The notes under the pieces are model-generated. The model ran no database searches. It saw nothing but the letters and a program-made list of their open reading frames with translations, and was not told where the DNA came from. A stretch of DNA of 64,000 nucleotides from Neobacillus kokaensis (GTDB lineage: Bacteria; Bacillota; Bacilli; Bacillales; Cytobacillaceae). Of this stretch, positions 9,258 to 17,670 are shown piece by piece; within the stretch, counting starts at the first letter, position 1; each line of letters opens with the position of its first letter. The stretch spans positions 375,190 through 439,189 of the forward strand of contig NZ_BNDS01000001.1 of the NCBI RefSeq assembly GCF_014656545.1, given 5' to 3'. Position numbers and translations under genes: made by a program.

Positions 9258-10281
9258 TAAAATAGCTGCATATACGATTGCCGGGATATTTTTAATTATT
9301 TCAATTTTATTAGGGATTGGCATTGGTACTGTATCTGTGCCAGTTCCTATTATTATAAAAATTATTGGGGCCAAATTATTTGGTTTTTCGATTAACGATG
9401 TGGAACCGATGTTTAAAAGTATCGTTCTTAATATCCGTTTGCCAAGAGTTATTCTTTCGGGTCTTGTTGGTGCGTCGCTTGCGATTGCAGGGGCAGCCTT
9501 CCAAGGACTGCTGCGGAATCCGCTTGCCGACCCATATACATTGGGGGTTTCCTCCGGGGCATCTGTCGGTGCGGTTATCACGTTATTTTTCAAGCTGTCT
9601 ATTCCATTTGTCGGCTATTTTACTTTGCCATTATTAAGTATTCTTTTTTCATTTATCACAATTTTTAGTGTCCTCACTTTTGCTCGGAAAATTGAACGCT
9701 CTATGCGGGTGGAAACCATTATTTTAACCGGGATAATTTTCAGCTCGTTTTTAGGAGCGGTGATTTCACTTATGATTGCATTAACAGGAGATGAACTGCG
9801 GCAAATTATTGGTTGGCTGCTTGGCAGTGTCTCGATGCGCGGCTGGGAATATATTAAGATTATCCTGCCGTTTTTTATCATTGGCTCGGGCATTCTTCTA
9901 TTAAATGTCAAAGAACTAAATGCTATGTCATTTGGGGAAGAACGTGCCCAGCATTTAGGAGTCAACGTCCAAAAAAGAAAACTGGTCATCCTTACAGCCG
10001 GTTCCATCTTAACAGGGGCGGCAGTGGCAGTGTCAGGCACCATTGGTTTTGTTGGTTTGGTGATACCGCATTTGGCAAGAATGGTTTGGGGACCAGATCA
10101 TAAACATCTTTTGCCATTATCGATTTTGATAGGCAGCGGATTTTTAATTCTTGCTGATTTAATATCACGGACGATTATTTCACCGACTGAATTGCCGATT
10201 GGCGTTATTACGGCCTTGATCGGCGCACCAGTATTTGCTGTTATTTTATTGCAAAGAAAAAGAATGGAAAGAAGTGGATAG
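9223..10281 (+). CDS. btuC: corrinoid ABC transporter permease BtuC
   Basis: A FecCD/BtuC-type membrane permease of 352 residues with about ten hydrophobic segments. The family signatures are LPRVILSGLVGASLAIAGA, RNPLADPYTLGVSSGAS, SGTIGFVGLVIPHLAR and ELPIGVITALIGAPVFA. The start appears to be a TTG at 9223, with AAGGAG at good distance, lying inside the last 35 bases of btuF. The overlap suggests translational coupling. It works with BtuF and the BtuD domain of the next gene. Confidence 0.93.
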   Translation: MLRPSIRKFLNNKIAAYTIAGIFLIISILLGIGIGTVSVPVPIIIKIIGAKLFGFSINDVEPMFKSIVLNIRLPRVILSGLVGASLAIAGAAFQGLLRNPLADPYTLGVSSGASVGAVITLFFKLSIPFVGYFTLPLLSILFSFITIFSVLTFARKIERSMRVETIILTGIIFSSFLGAVISLMIALTGDELRQIIGWLLGSVSMRGWEYIKIILPFFIIGSGILLLNVKELNAMSFGEERAQHLGVNVQKRKLVILTAGSILTGAAVAVSGTIGFVGLVIPHLARMVWGPDHKHLLPLSILIGSGFLILADLISRTIISPTELPIGVITALIGAPVFAVILLQRKRMERSG

Positions 10282-10283
10282 GG

Positions 10284-11750
10284 ATGCTAAGCGTTCAACA
10301 TGTCTCTGGCGGTTATTCAGGAGAAGACGTGGTAAAAGATATTTCATTCAGTGTTAATAAAGGGGAACTGTTCGGCATCCTTGGTCCAAATGGCAGCGGG
10401 AAAACAACGCTGTTAAAAATGCTTAGCGGCATTCTTCCGTTCGGGCAAGGGGAAATTCTTATAGGAGGAAAGCGGCTGCAAACGTACAGTCCAAAACAGC
10501 TGGCCCAAAAGATTGCCGTATTATCCCAGCATTCTACACAGTCGTTTTCCTATACGGTCAAAGAAACGGTAGCGCTTGGCCGGTATGCTCATCAAAAGGG
10601 TTTGTTTCAGACATGGAGTCAAGAGGACGAAGCAGTAGTCCAAAGGGTGATGAAGCAGATTGGCGTATCTAAATTTCAAGAAAAAAATATCCAGGAATTG
10701 TCTGGCGGCGAGAAGCAGCGTGTATTTCTCGCACAGTCATTAGCACAGGAGCCGGAGATCCTCTTACTGGATGAACCAACGAACCATTTAGATTTATCCT
10801 ATCAAAAGGAACTGCTTGACCTGTTAAAACAATGGACGATAGAAAATGGGCTGACAGTCATTTCGATTTTTCATGATTTGAACCTTGCCGGACTATATTG
10901 CGACCGTTTGCTATTGCTTGAAAAAGGAAGGATTAAAATCAATCATGTTCCAAATGAGGTAATACGCGAGGAAACCATTCGCGATGTGTATCAAACGAAA
11001 ATCCAGAAGCATCCGCATCCAAAAGTTGCGGCCCCCCAGATGGTCCTGCTCCCTGAAAAGCAGAAGCTGGAAAATTTAATCCAGATTAACGAATCGTTAC
11101 TGCTGCAATCTGATGAGATCATCTGTTTAAAATCGCCAAACCCGTTGAGGACCATGTCCTCTGGTGTGATCGGGTCGGGTACCGGCTGGCATCAAACATT
11201 TGTAAATCGTCATGTATGTAAAGATTATAACTGCAGCGACCATCGTGAAGAAATGGCTTCGTTTTTACTATCCAAAGGATTTGAACCATCAGAAACGGTT
11301 GGGATGATGACAGCAGTACTGCTTGCGGACGTCGAATATAGGTTATTTGAAGCCGGTGGATTTTCTATCTTTGTTGTCGTAACCGCAGGAGTTGGCAATG
11401 CTGTGGATGCTTCCAACAGTGATATGCACGGAGTGGAGATGATGCCTGGCACCATTAATACTTGGATATTTGTAAATGGGGAACTGACCGAAGAAGCATT
11501 CATTCAAAGTATTATGACCGCTACGGAAGCCAAGACTAAAGCATTGCATGATCTAGAAGTCAGGGATGAGATAACAGGGACAATAGCTACAGGGACGTCG
11601 ACTGATAGTATATTAATTGCGGCAACGCAAGCAGGAAAAGGATTGGACTATGCCGGGACGGTTACTCCTCTTGGGAAGCTAATAAGTAAAGCAGTGTACC
11701 ATTGTACTACGAATGCAGTTCAAAAATCACAAAAGAGGAAACGATCGTGA
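10284..11750 (+). CDS. BtuD-CbiZ fusion: corrinoid ABC ATPase with adenosylcobinamide amidohydrolase
   Basis: The 488-residue protein joins two activities. Residues 1 to about 255 are an ABC ATPase: Walker A GPNGSGKTTLL, signature LSGGEKQR, and Walker B ILLLDEPTNHLD. Residues from about 275 to 480 are a CbiZ domain, with TMSSGVIGSGTGWHQTFVNR, HVCKDYNCSDH and TAGVGNAVDASNSD. CbiZ hydrolyses the aminopropanol amide of adenosylcobinamide to give adenosylcobyric acid, so import is physically coupled to the first remodelling step. The fusion is known in some bacilli. The start lies 2 bases after the btuC stop, and the end overlaps cbiB. Confidence 0.93.
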   Translation: MLSVQHVSGGYSGEDVVKDISFSVNKGELFGILGPNGSGKTTLLKMLSGILPFGQGEILIGGKRLQTYSPKQLAQKIAVLSQHSTQSFSYTVKETVALGRYAHQKGLFQTWSQEDEAVVQRVMKQIGVSKFQEKNIQELSGGEKQRVFLAQSLAQEPEILLLDEPTNHLDLSYQKELLDLLKQWTIENGLTVISIFHDLNLAGLYCDRLLLLEKGRIKINHVPNEVIREETIRDVYQTKIQKHPHPKVAAPQMVLLPEKQKLENLIQINESLLLQSDEIICLKSPNPLRTMSSGVIGSGTGWHQTFVNRHVCKDYNCSDHREEMASFLLSKGFEPSETVGMMTAVLLADVEYRLFEAGGFSIFVVVTAGVGNAVDASNSDMHGVEMMPGTINTWIFVNGELTEEAFIQSIMTATEAKTKALHDLEVRDEITGTIATGTSTDSILIAATQAGKGLDYAGTVTPLGKLISKAVYHCTTNAVQKSQKRKRS

Positions 11751-12706
11751 TGATGTATCATTTGGCCGCCATAACGATTGCTTATTTTATTGATATGATA
11801 ATCGGTGATCCCCCTAATTGGCCGCATCCTGTACGATGGATTGGTTCACTGATATCCTATTCTGAGAATCGCTTAAACAATGGAAGATTTAAAAAATTTA
11901 AGGGAGTGGCCATGCTCCTTTTTGTCGTATTTCTAGTATTTGCGGCAGTATTTATTTTTGTTTTCATTGCTTACAAGATTCACCCATTTGTTGGAGTAGC
12001 GGTGGAAGGTGCCACTATTGCTGCTGCCATTGCGCAAAAAAGCTTAAAAGAGGCGTCCATTGAGGTTTATGAGCCGTTAAAAAATGGTGACCTTCCCGAG
12101 GCTAGAAAGAAACTTTCTTATATTGTCGGAAGGGATACCCATCAATTGGATGAAGCTGAAATTTCGCGGGGCGCGATTGAAACGGTGGCAGAAAATACGA
12201 GTGACGGGGTAACAGCCCCATTATTTTGGGCTCTAATAGGCGGTGCACCGCTGGCAATGGTTTACCGGGCAGTGAATACATGTGATTCCATGGTAGGGAA
12301 TTTTAGTGACCGATATAAGGAGTTTGGCTGGGCGTCTGCGAAATGGGATGATGTGATGAATTGGATTCCAAGCCGGTTAACAGGCATGCTGATGCTTATT
12401 GGCAATCGTCCCAAAAGGATGAATTATCAAAAGGCATGGATGGTTTTGTTTCGTGATGCTAAAAAGCATCCTAGTCCAAACAGCGGCTGGGGTGAAGCGG
12501 CTGTTGCCAGTATTTTAGGAATCCAGCTCGGGGGAACCAATTACTACAAGGGAATCGTGTCAAACCGGGCAAAAATGGGAGACCCGATTCATCCGATTCA
12601 AGCAGATCATATCATTCAGGCTAATACAATTTTAACTAGAACAGTATTTTTATTCTTGGTTTTTTTATGGATTGGAGGTACTGTATTTGAGCGTGCTGTC
12701 ACATAA
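11750..12706 (+). CDS. cbiB: adenosylcobinamide-phosphate synthase CbiB
   Basis: CbiB is an integral membrane enzyme that attaches aminopropanol phosphate to adenosylcobyric acid, rebuilding adenosylcobinamide phosphate after CbiZ. The 318 residues begin with hydrophobic sequence and the family motif MIIGDPPNWPHPVRWIG, followed by ETVAENTSDGVTAPLFWA and HPSPNSGWGEAA. I placed the start at the ATG at 11750, which overlaps the preceding stop and follows AGAGGAAACG. A GTG at 11747 is also possible. Confidence 0.94.
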   Translation: MMYHLAAITIAYFIDMIIGDPPNWPHPVRWIGSLISYSENRLNNGRFKKFKGVAMLLFVVFLVFAAVFIFVFIAYKIHPFVGVAVEGATIAAAIAQKSLKEASIEVYEPLKNGDLPEARKKLSYIVGRDTHQLDEAEISRGAIETVAENTSDGVTAPLFWALIGGAPLAMVYRAVNTCDSMVGNFSDRYKEFGWASAKWDDVMNWIPSRLTGMLMLIGNRPKRMNYQKAWMVLFRDAKKHPSPNSGWGEAAVASILGIQLGGTNYYKGIVSNRAKMGDPIHPIQADHIIQANTILTRTVFLFLVFLWIGGTVFERAVT

Positions 12707-13271
12707 TGCTTCCTTGATTTTTATCACTGGCGGTGTAAGAAGCGGAAAGAGCAGCTTTGCTGAAAAGCATGCTGAGGAAATCGCAATAGAAACAGGAGGA
12801 CAGCTTAACTATCTTGCTACTGGTGTTCCATCAGATCCCGAGATGACAGAACGGATTGAAAAACATCAGCGCGACAGGGAAACAGGAGAATGCCAATGGA
12901 AAACAGTAGAACGGTCTGTTCATATTGGTGAGCTTGTTTCATCATTCAATTCGGAGGATATTGTTTTATTGGATTGTGTTACGACTCTGTTAAATAACGA
13001 ATTATTTAGCAGAGGGCATGTCTGGGACAATCTTTTTTTAACTAATGTACAAGAAAGTGTAGTATCAGGGATCTTAAAGCTTAAAAACCAAGCAAAGGCA
13101 CTCATTGTGGTTAGCAATGAGGTTTTAAACGAACCGTTGGCCGGCAATGAGCTTGTTTTTACATATGGCAAATTGCTAGGGAGAATTCATCAAGAACTAG
13201 TAAAGGAAGCCGATCAGGCATTTTTAGTAGAAGCCGGAGTTCCGGTTTTAATGAAAGGGGTGCAGCGATGA
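12687..13271 (+). CDS. cobU: adenosylcobinamide kinase/guanylyltransferase CobU
   Basis: CobU phosphorylates adenosylcobinamide and transfers GMP to give adenosylcobinamide-GDP. The 194 residues contain the P-loop [21 protein letters not shown] with the guanylylated histidine, [14 protein letters not shown], and [20 protein letters not shown]. The likely start is the TTG at 12687, with GGAGG eight bases upstream, so the gene overlaps the last 20 bases of cbiB. It is intact, unlike the second cobU-like gene at 15410. Confidence 0.93.
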   Translation: MSVLSHNASLIFITGGVRSGKSSFAEKHAEEIAIETGGQLNYLATGVPSDPEMTERIEKHQRDRETGECQWKTVERSVHIGELVSSFNSEDIVLLDCVTTLLNNELFSRGHVWDNLFLTNVQESVVSGILKLKNQAKALIVVSNEVLNEPLAGNELVFTYGKLLGRIHQELVKEADQAFLVEAGVPVLMKGVQR

Positions 13272-14125
13272 AGGGAATCATGATTCAAGGGACGGCATCT
13301 GATGTAGGAAAAAGTTTTATTGTGACGGTGTTATGCCGAATCCTTGCAAATGAAGGGATCAAAGTTGCCCCATTTAAGTCGCAGAATATGTCCAATAATT
13401 CAACTTTCACCCCGGATGGCAAGGAGATTTGCATTGCTCAGGCAATTCAGGCGGAAGCTGCCAGAATTAAACCGACTGAGTGGATGAACCCGATTTTATT
13501 AAAGCCCCGTCCCAACCAAGAATCCGAAGTTGTCTTCTTAGGCGAGCAAATTGACATTATTAGCGGAAAAGCTTATAGGGAGAGCTTTTATGAGAAGGCC
13601 ATAGCCGTTATCGAAACATCCCTTGCCCGGCTCGAAAATGAATTTGAGACAGTTGTGATAGAAGGTGCGGGCAGTCCGGTAGAAATCAATTTAAAAAACC
13701 GCGAGATAGTCAATATGAAGGTGGCGGAGCTTGCGGATGTCCCTGTAATTCTAATAACCGATATAGACCGCGGCGGGGCATTTGCCAGTATTGTAGGTAC
13801 ACTTGAACTGCTGGAGCCAAAAGAACGTGAGCGGGTTGTTGGTGTAATCATTAATAAGTTTCACGGAGACGTTGGTCTATTTCAGGATGGAATCAAATGG
13901 CTTGAAGCAAAAACAGGCATCCCGGTACTTGGGGTGCTGCCATATGTAGAAAATCATATGATTGACGTTGAGGACTCACTATCCTCAAGCCGAATTTCTT
14001 CTCAGACGGCCGGCCATAAAGAGGACCGGAATACAAAATTGGATGAGGTTGCCTCGCAAATGAAAAGCCTGCTTAGATGGGACGTAATAAAAGAAATTAT
14101 CGATAACTGGGGCATTAAAAAATGA
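13268..14125 (+). CDS. cobQ: short cobyric acid synthase CobQ/CbiP lacking the glutaminase domain
   Basis: Only 285 residues remain of a family normally near 490-510. The N-terminal ATP-dependent domain is well conserved: [57 protein letters not shown] and [10 protein letters not shown]. After [21 protein letters not shown] the class I glutamine amidotransferase domain is absent. A short tail, [20 protein letters not shown], resembles the extreme C-terminus of full-length CobQ. This suggests an internal deletion rather than simple truncation. The ATG overlaps the cobU stop, and the gene ends 4 bases inside cobS. Whether it can still amidate using free ammonia is unknown. Confidence 0.85.
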   Translation: MKGIMIQGTASDVGKSFIVTVLCRILANEGIKVAPFKSQNMSNNSTFTPDGKEICIAQAIQAEAARIKPTEWMNPILLKPRPNQESEVVFLGEQIDIISGKAYRESFYEKAIAVIETSLARLENEFETVVIEGAGSPVEINLKNREIVNMKVAELADVPVILITDIDRGGAFASIVGTLELLEPKERERVVGVIINKFHGDVGLFQDGIKWLEAKTGIPVLGVLPYVENHMIDVEDSLSSSRISSQTAGHKEDRNTKLDEVASQMKSLLRWDVIKEIIDNWGIKK

Positions 14126-14889
14126 AATTCTTTAGAGGGTTTTTGATTGGGCTGCAATTTTTTTCTGCTGTTCCTATTACAAAACAATTTCCAATGGATC
14201 AAGTGCATCTTAAAAGGACGATTCAAGCATTCCCATTACAGGGGTTATTTCAAGGACTTATCTATTCCTTTTTATTATATCTATTGCTTGAATACACACC
14301 GTTTTCCCATTTGGCTGCTGCTTTCATACTATGGTTAATGACCATTGTTCTTACAGGCGGTATCCACCTTGATGGCTGGATGGATGCAAGCGATGCTTAC
14401 TTTTCCTATCGCGATCAAGAAAAACGACTGGAGATTATGAAGGATCCTAGAACAGGTGCATTTGGGGTCATGTCGATTATCCTGCTATTAAGTTCTCGGT
14501 TTTTATTTATCTATGAAATTACTGAAAATGCTCACCTGATGTCATTTATTTTGATAGCAGCAATTCCTTTTTTCAGCAAAGCGGTCATGGGCGTCCTGCT
14601 TCTTTCGGTTCAATCAGCAAAGCGGGAGGGTCTTGGCTTTCTATTTCAAAATGCCGCTAAGTTGGAAGCATTATGGATATATCCAATCTATTTATTGGTA
14701 AGTGTTTTTCTTTTACCGATTACCGGGATTTTACTAGCTGCAGCTGTGGTCTGTTTGTTTTACGCCCGCCGGAAGGTGATAAAGTGGTTTGGAGGGATTA
14801 CGGGTGATGTACTTGGTGCAGCCGTGGAAGGAACGGAGCTGATTCTATGGATGACTGTGTGGTTATTGCATTATTTCGTCATGGAGTAA
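14122..14889 (+). CDS. cobS: adenosylcobinamide-GDP ribazoletransferase CobS
   Basis: CobS joins alpha-ribazole (phosphate) to adenosylcobinamide-GDP, the last assembly step, in the membrane. The 255 residues are hydrophobic. They begin with the typical [15 protein letters not shown] and carry the motif [14 protein letters not shown] followed by [12 protein letters not shown]. The start overlaps the cobQ stop by four bases, and the end overlaps cobC. Confidence 0.95.
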   Translation: MKFFRGFLIGLQFFSAVPITKQFPMDQVHLKRTIQAFPLQGLFQGLIYSFLLYLLLEYTPFSHLAAAFILWLMTIVLTGGIHLDGWMDASDAYFSYRDQEKRLEIMKDPRTGAFGVMSIILLLSSRFLFIYEITENAHLMSFILIAAIPFFSKAVMGVLLLSVQSAKREGLGFLFQNAAKLEALWIYPIYLLVSVFLLPITGILLAAAVVCLFYARRKVIKWFGGITGDVLGAAVEGTELILWMTVWLLHYFVME

Positions 14890-15458
14890 CTGAAGCAAAC
14901 AAGCGAAGGGCGTATTTAGGTTGGAGTGATTCACCATTATGTCCCGAAGCGAAGTCATTGTCACCGAAAAAGGATTATGGTGCTTATTTTTCCAGTGATT
15001 TAGCAAGATGTGCTGAGACTGCCCAATTTATGTTTCCGAATACATCTCCGGTTTACCTGCAAGAATTTAGGGAAATGAGTTTCGGGGAATGGGAAGGAAA
15101 AACATATGAAGACTTAAAGGATCATAAACTTTATCGTCACTGGCTGTCAGAACCTTTTCGTTACAATCCGCCAAACGGAGAGTCTTTTCAGGAATTCACA
15201 AGCCGAGTTGATGCCGGGTGGAAAACTCTGACAACTGCAATTTTTTCAAAAAATATTCATCGCTGTGCTGTTATTACACACGGTGGGGTGATTCGTTATT
15301 TGTTAACTGCATATGCTCAGGAAGTAAAGGATTTTTGGGACTGGAATATACCGCATGATGCAGGGGTTGAACTAACTTTTTCACGTGAAGGGTTGAGGAG
15401 AGGTGAACGATGCATTTTGTTACAGGAGGTGCCTTTAACGGCAAAAGAGCTTGGGTAA
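14847..15458 (+). CDS. cobC: histidine phosphatase, probable alpha-ribazole phosphatase CobC
   Basis: The 203-residue protein has the histidine phosphatase signature [13 protein letters not shown] near the N-terminus, the FREMSFGEWEGKTYEDL segment, and the second catalytic histidine in VITHGGVIRYLL. Such enzymes remove the phosphate from alpha-ribazole phosphate or adenosylcobalamin phosphate. The specific function is inferred from its place between cobS and a cobU-like gene. It overlaps cobS by 43 bases and the next gene by 49. Confidence 0.88.
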   Translation: MDDCVVIALFRHGVTEANKRRAYLGWSDSPLCPEAKSLSPKKDYGAYFSSDLARCAETAQFMFPNTSPVYLQEFREMSFGEWEGKTYEDLKDHKLYRHWLSEPFRYNPPNGESFQEFTSRVDAGWKTLTTAIFSKNIHRCAVITHGGVIRYLLTAYAQEVKDFWDWNIPHDAGVELTFSREGLRRGERCILLQEVPLTAKELG

Positions 15459-15850
15459 AGAAAGTATATAAAGATGCAGTTTGGGTTTCAGCATATGAAA
15501 ATGGCTTACTCCCGGCTGAATTGGCCATAACTACTAATTTACTGGTTTTAGAAGGAATTGAGATTTGGATTAGAGAATTAACTAAACAACATGATGATGC
15601 TAACCAATGCCGGGAGATCTGGAATTGCTGTCTAAATGGTTGGCACCGCTGGGAGAAAGCCGATCCCAATCGCTTAGTCGTGGTAATCGGAACAGATATC
15701 ACAAAAGGAATTGTTCCAATGGAAAAAGAAAACCGCCTTTGGCGGGATGTAACTGGCTGGGCCTATCAAGATCTAGCAGCCAAAGCAGAAAAAGTAGATT
15801 TTATTTGGTATGGCATCAATCAAACAATTAAATCAGGGGGAGATTGTTAA
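15410..15850 (+). CDS. degenerate CobU-like protein
   Basis: A 146-residue protein with CobU features in miniature. It opens with MHFVTGGAFNGKRAWVKK, which aligns with the CobU P-loop but has KR in place of the usual K-S/T. It ends with VVIGTDITKGIVPMEKENRLWRDVTGWAYQDLAAKAEKVD..., which matches the SNEVGxGIVP region and the helix that follows it in CobU. The middle with the guanylylated histidine is missing. GAGAGGTG precedes the ATG. It is probably a diverged paralogue of cobU at 12687. A regulatory or structural role in the pathway is possible but not shown. Confidence 0.75.
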   Translation: MHFVTGGAFNGKRAWVKKVYKDAVWVSAYENGLLPAELAITTNLLVLEGIEIWIRELTKQHDDANQCREIWNCCLNGWHRWEKADPNRLVVVIGTDITKGIVPMEKENRLWRDVTGWAYQDLAAKAEKVDFIWYGINQTIKSGGDC

Positions 15851-16434
15851 TGCGAATTTACACAAGAACAGGTGATAAAGGACAAACAAGTATCATTGGC
15901 GGCAGGGTTGATAAAGATGATATCCGTGTTGAGGCATATGGTACAGTTGACGAAGTGAACTGCTTTGTTGGACAAGCGGTAACCGAACTTGACCATGAAG
16001 TTTTCAAAGATGTACTTGATGATCTAGAAAAAATTCAGCATGAGTTATTTGACTGCGGCGGTGATCTGGCAAATGTGACTGAAAAGCGCCCTGTAAAACT
16101 TCAGCAAGAATCGATTGATTTTTTAGAAGCGAAAATTGATGAATATATTAAAGAGGCACCGGAATTAGAAAGGTTTATCTTACCTGGCGGAACTAAACCG
16201 GCTGCTTCCATCCATATTGCCAGAACGGTTACAAGAAGGGCAGAAAGATTAGTAGTATCACTTTTAAAAGCAGACTCAAAAACCCCTGTACTTACTTTAC
16301 AATATTTAAACAGGCTTTCAGACTATTTCTTTGCATTGGCTAGGGTAATCAATTGCCGTTTAAATGTAAAGGATGTTGAGTATGTCCGCAGTGCGAAGGT
16401 GTTTCGCGATGGGAAGCGGAAAGATGAAAAGTAA
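15850..16434 (+). CDS. PduO-type ATP:cob(I)alamin adenosyltransferase
   Basis: The enzyme adds the 5'-deoxyadenosyl group of ATP to reduced corrinoids, a step needed before CbiZ, CbiB and CobU can act. The N-terminus MRIYTRTGDKGQTSIIGG and VEAYGTVDEVNCFVG hold the ATP-binding residues of the PduO family, and RTVTRRAER is the usual C-terminal helix motif. I chose the ATG at 15850, preceded by AGGGGGAG; a TTG two codons earlier is less well placed. Its 194 residues are typical. Confidence 0.93.
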   Translation: MRIYTRTGDKGQTSIIGGRVDKDDIRVEAYGTVDEVNCFVGQAVTELDHEVFKDVLDDLEKIQHELFDCGGDLANVTEKRPVKLQQESIDFLEAKIDEYIKEAPELERFILPGGTKPAASIHIARTVTRRAERLVVSLLKADSKTPVLTLQYLNRLSDYFFALARVINCRLNVKDVEYVRSAKVFRDGKRKDEK

Positions 16435-16927
16435 GCTTAGCGGAAAATTTATCAGCATGTGTGCCATGTTTACCGCCTTATCCGTCGTGGGAGCATCTAT
16501 TAAGGTTCCTGCGGTAGTAGCGAGTGTTGCCCTGGATGCTTTTCCAGCACTTTTAGCAGCTGCAGTGTTAGGCGGTGGCGCTGGAGCGTTAGTAGGAGCA
16601 TTAGGACATTTAATATCAGCGTTGTTGGGAGGGTTCCCATTAGGTCCGATGCACTTTTTGATTGCAGGGGAAATGGCTGTTCTTGTTTGGTTATTTGGCG
16701 TTGTCTATAAAAAACAAAAGGTAATGGCCGGTGGAATTTTCGTGCTTGGAAATTCCTTTGCGGCTCCGATTCCATTTATCTTTTTAATCAGTAAAGCATT
16801 TTATACAGCGATGGTTCCTTCATTGGTGATCGGCTCGATATTGAATACCATTATTGCCATGATTGCGATTCCTCGTCTCGTTTCATTTGTTTCACATGGA
16901 TTTTCTAAAGGGACGGTAAAACGATGA
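16424..16927 (+). CDS. cblT: ECF transporter S component, probable alpha-ribazole importer CblT
   Basis: A small membrane protein of 167 residues with about five or six hydrophobic helices, typical of ECF substrate-specificity subunits. Signature stretches include AFPALLAAAVLGGGAGALVG and HLISALLGGFPLGPMHF. In Listeria and Geobacillus, genes of this type next to cblS import alpha-ribazole; the cblS neighbour here supports that reading. It would need the shared ECF energising module, which is not in the window. The start is chosen at MKSKLSGKF after GGAAGCGGAAAG; an upstream ATG at 16409 is an alternative. Confidence 0.8.
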   Translation: MKSKLSGKFISMCAMFTALSVVGASIKVPAVVASVALDAFPALLAAAVLGGGAGALVGALGHLISALLGGFPLGPMHFLIAGEMAVLVWLFGVVYKKQKVMAGGIFVLGNSFAAPIPFIFLISKAFYTAMVPSLVIGSILNTIIAMIAIPRLVSFVSHGFSKGTVKR

Positions 16928-17646
16928 GGAATGTCCTGACACTTCCTTTTGAAGGGGGAAGCTTCCTGATTATTTCCAGTGATAATAGTGGTGCCATTGG
17001 GATGAAGGAGCATGACCATGTCCATGTTCCATACGAAACAGTTGCCTATTATTCGTTTCGGGTGGCCGCAATGGAATGTATTGCGGCAGGAGGGGCTCCT
17101 GTTTCGGTTGTTCTTCATAATTTTTGCGGCAATGAACCGTGGGAAGAGCTGGTAAAGGGTGTTCAAAAAGGATTGTTTGAACTTGGTCTATTCGATGTTT
17201 CTATTACAGGCAGTACGGAAAGCAATTTTCAATTAATGCAATCGGCTTTTGGAGTAATAGTGATTGGTAAAAAAACAGCTGATAAAAAATCGGAGATTCA
17301 AAATTTTAATAGTGTAAACTTGGCTGTTATTGGACAGCCTTTAGTAGGTGATGAAGTGATCCAACGGGGGAACGAAGTTGTCCCTTTGTCGGTTTTCCTT
17401 GAGGTAAGCAAATTAAATGGGGTTCTTGCCTGGCCGGTCGGATCGAAGGGGATCTTATACGAGCTTCAAAGAATGTTTCCAGAATTGGAATTAACGAAGG
17501 AAAAAGTAGAATCTGACGTGGATTTGTGCAAATCCTCGGGACCTGCAACGTGCTTTATTTGCACTTTTAATAATGAACAAAAAGAACTATTAAATAAGCT
17601 CGCCGAAAACTTCATTCATTCATTAAAAATAAACAGCACGCCGTAA
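16924..17646 (+). CDS. cblS: AIR-synthase-like protein, probable alpha-ribazole kinase CblS
   Basis: The 240-residue protein has a PurM/ThiL-like N-terminal fold: FLIISSDNSGAIGMKEHDHVHVPYETVAYYSFRVAAME, followed by AAGGAPVSVVLHNFCGN and SITGSTESNFQ. CblS phosphorylates alpha-ribazole, bypassing CobT. Gene order (cblT-cblS at the end of a cob operon) and length match the described Listeria/Geobacillus pair. It overlaps cblT by four bases and ends just before a terminator. Confidence 0.83.
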   Translation: MRNVLTLPFEGGSFLIISSDNSGAIGMKEHDHVHVPYETVAYYSFRVAAMECIAAGGAPVSVVLHNFCGNEPWEELVKGVQKGLFELGLFDVSITGSTESNFQLMQSAFGVIVIGKKTADKKSEIQNFNSVNLAVIGQPLVGDEVIQRGNEVVPLSVFLEVSKLNGVLAWPVGSKGILYELQRMFPELELTKEKVESDVDLCKSSGPATCFICTFNNEQKELLNKLAENFIHSLKINSTP

Positions 17647-17670
17647 ACCGGCGTGCTATTGTCTTATTTC
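17635..17670. terminator. terminator between cblS and the convergent penicillin-binding protein
   Basis: AGCACGCCG pairs with CGGCGTGCT across a short loop. The hairpin overlaps the ends of both convergent genes and can serve either direction, though the T-run is weak. Confidence 0.75.
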
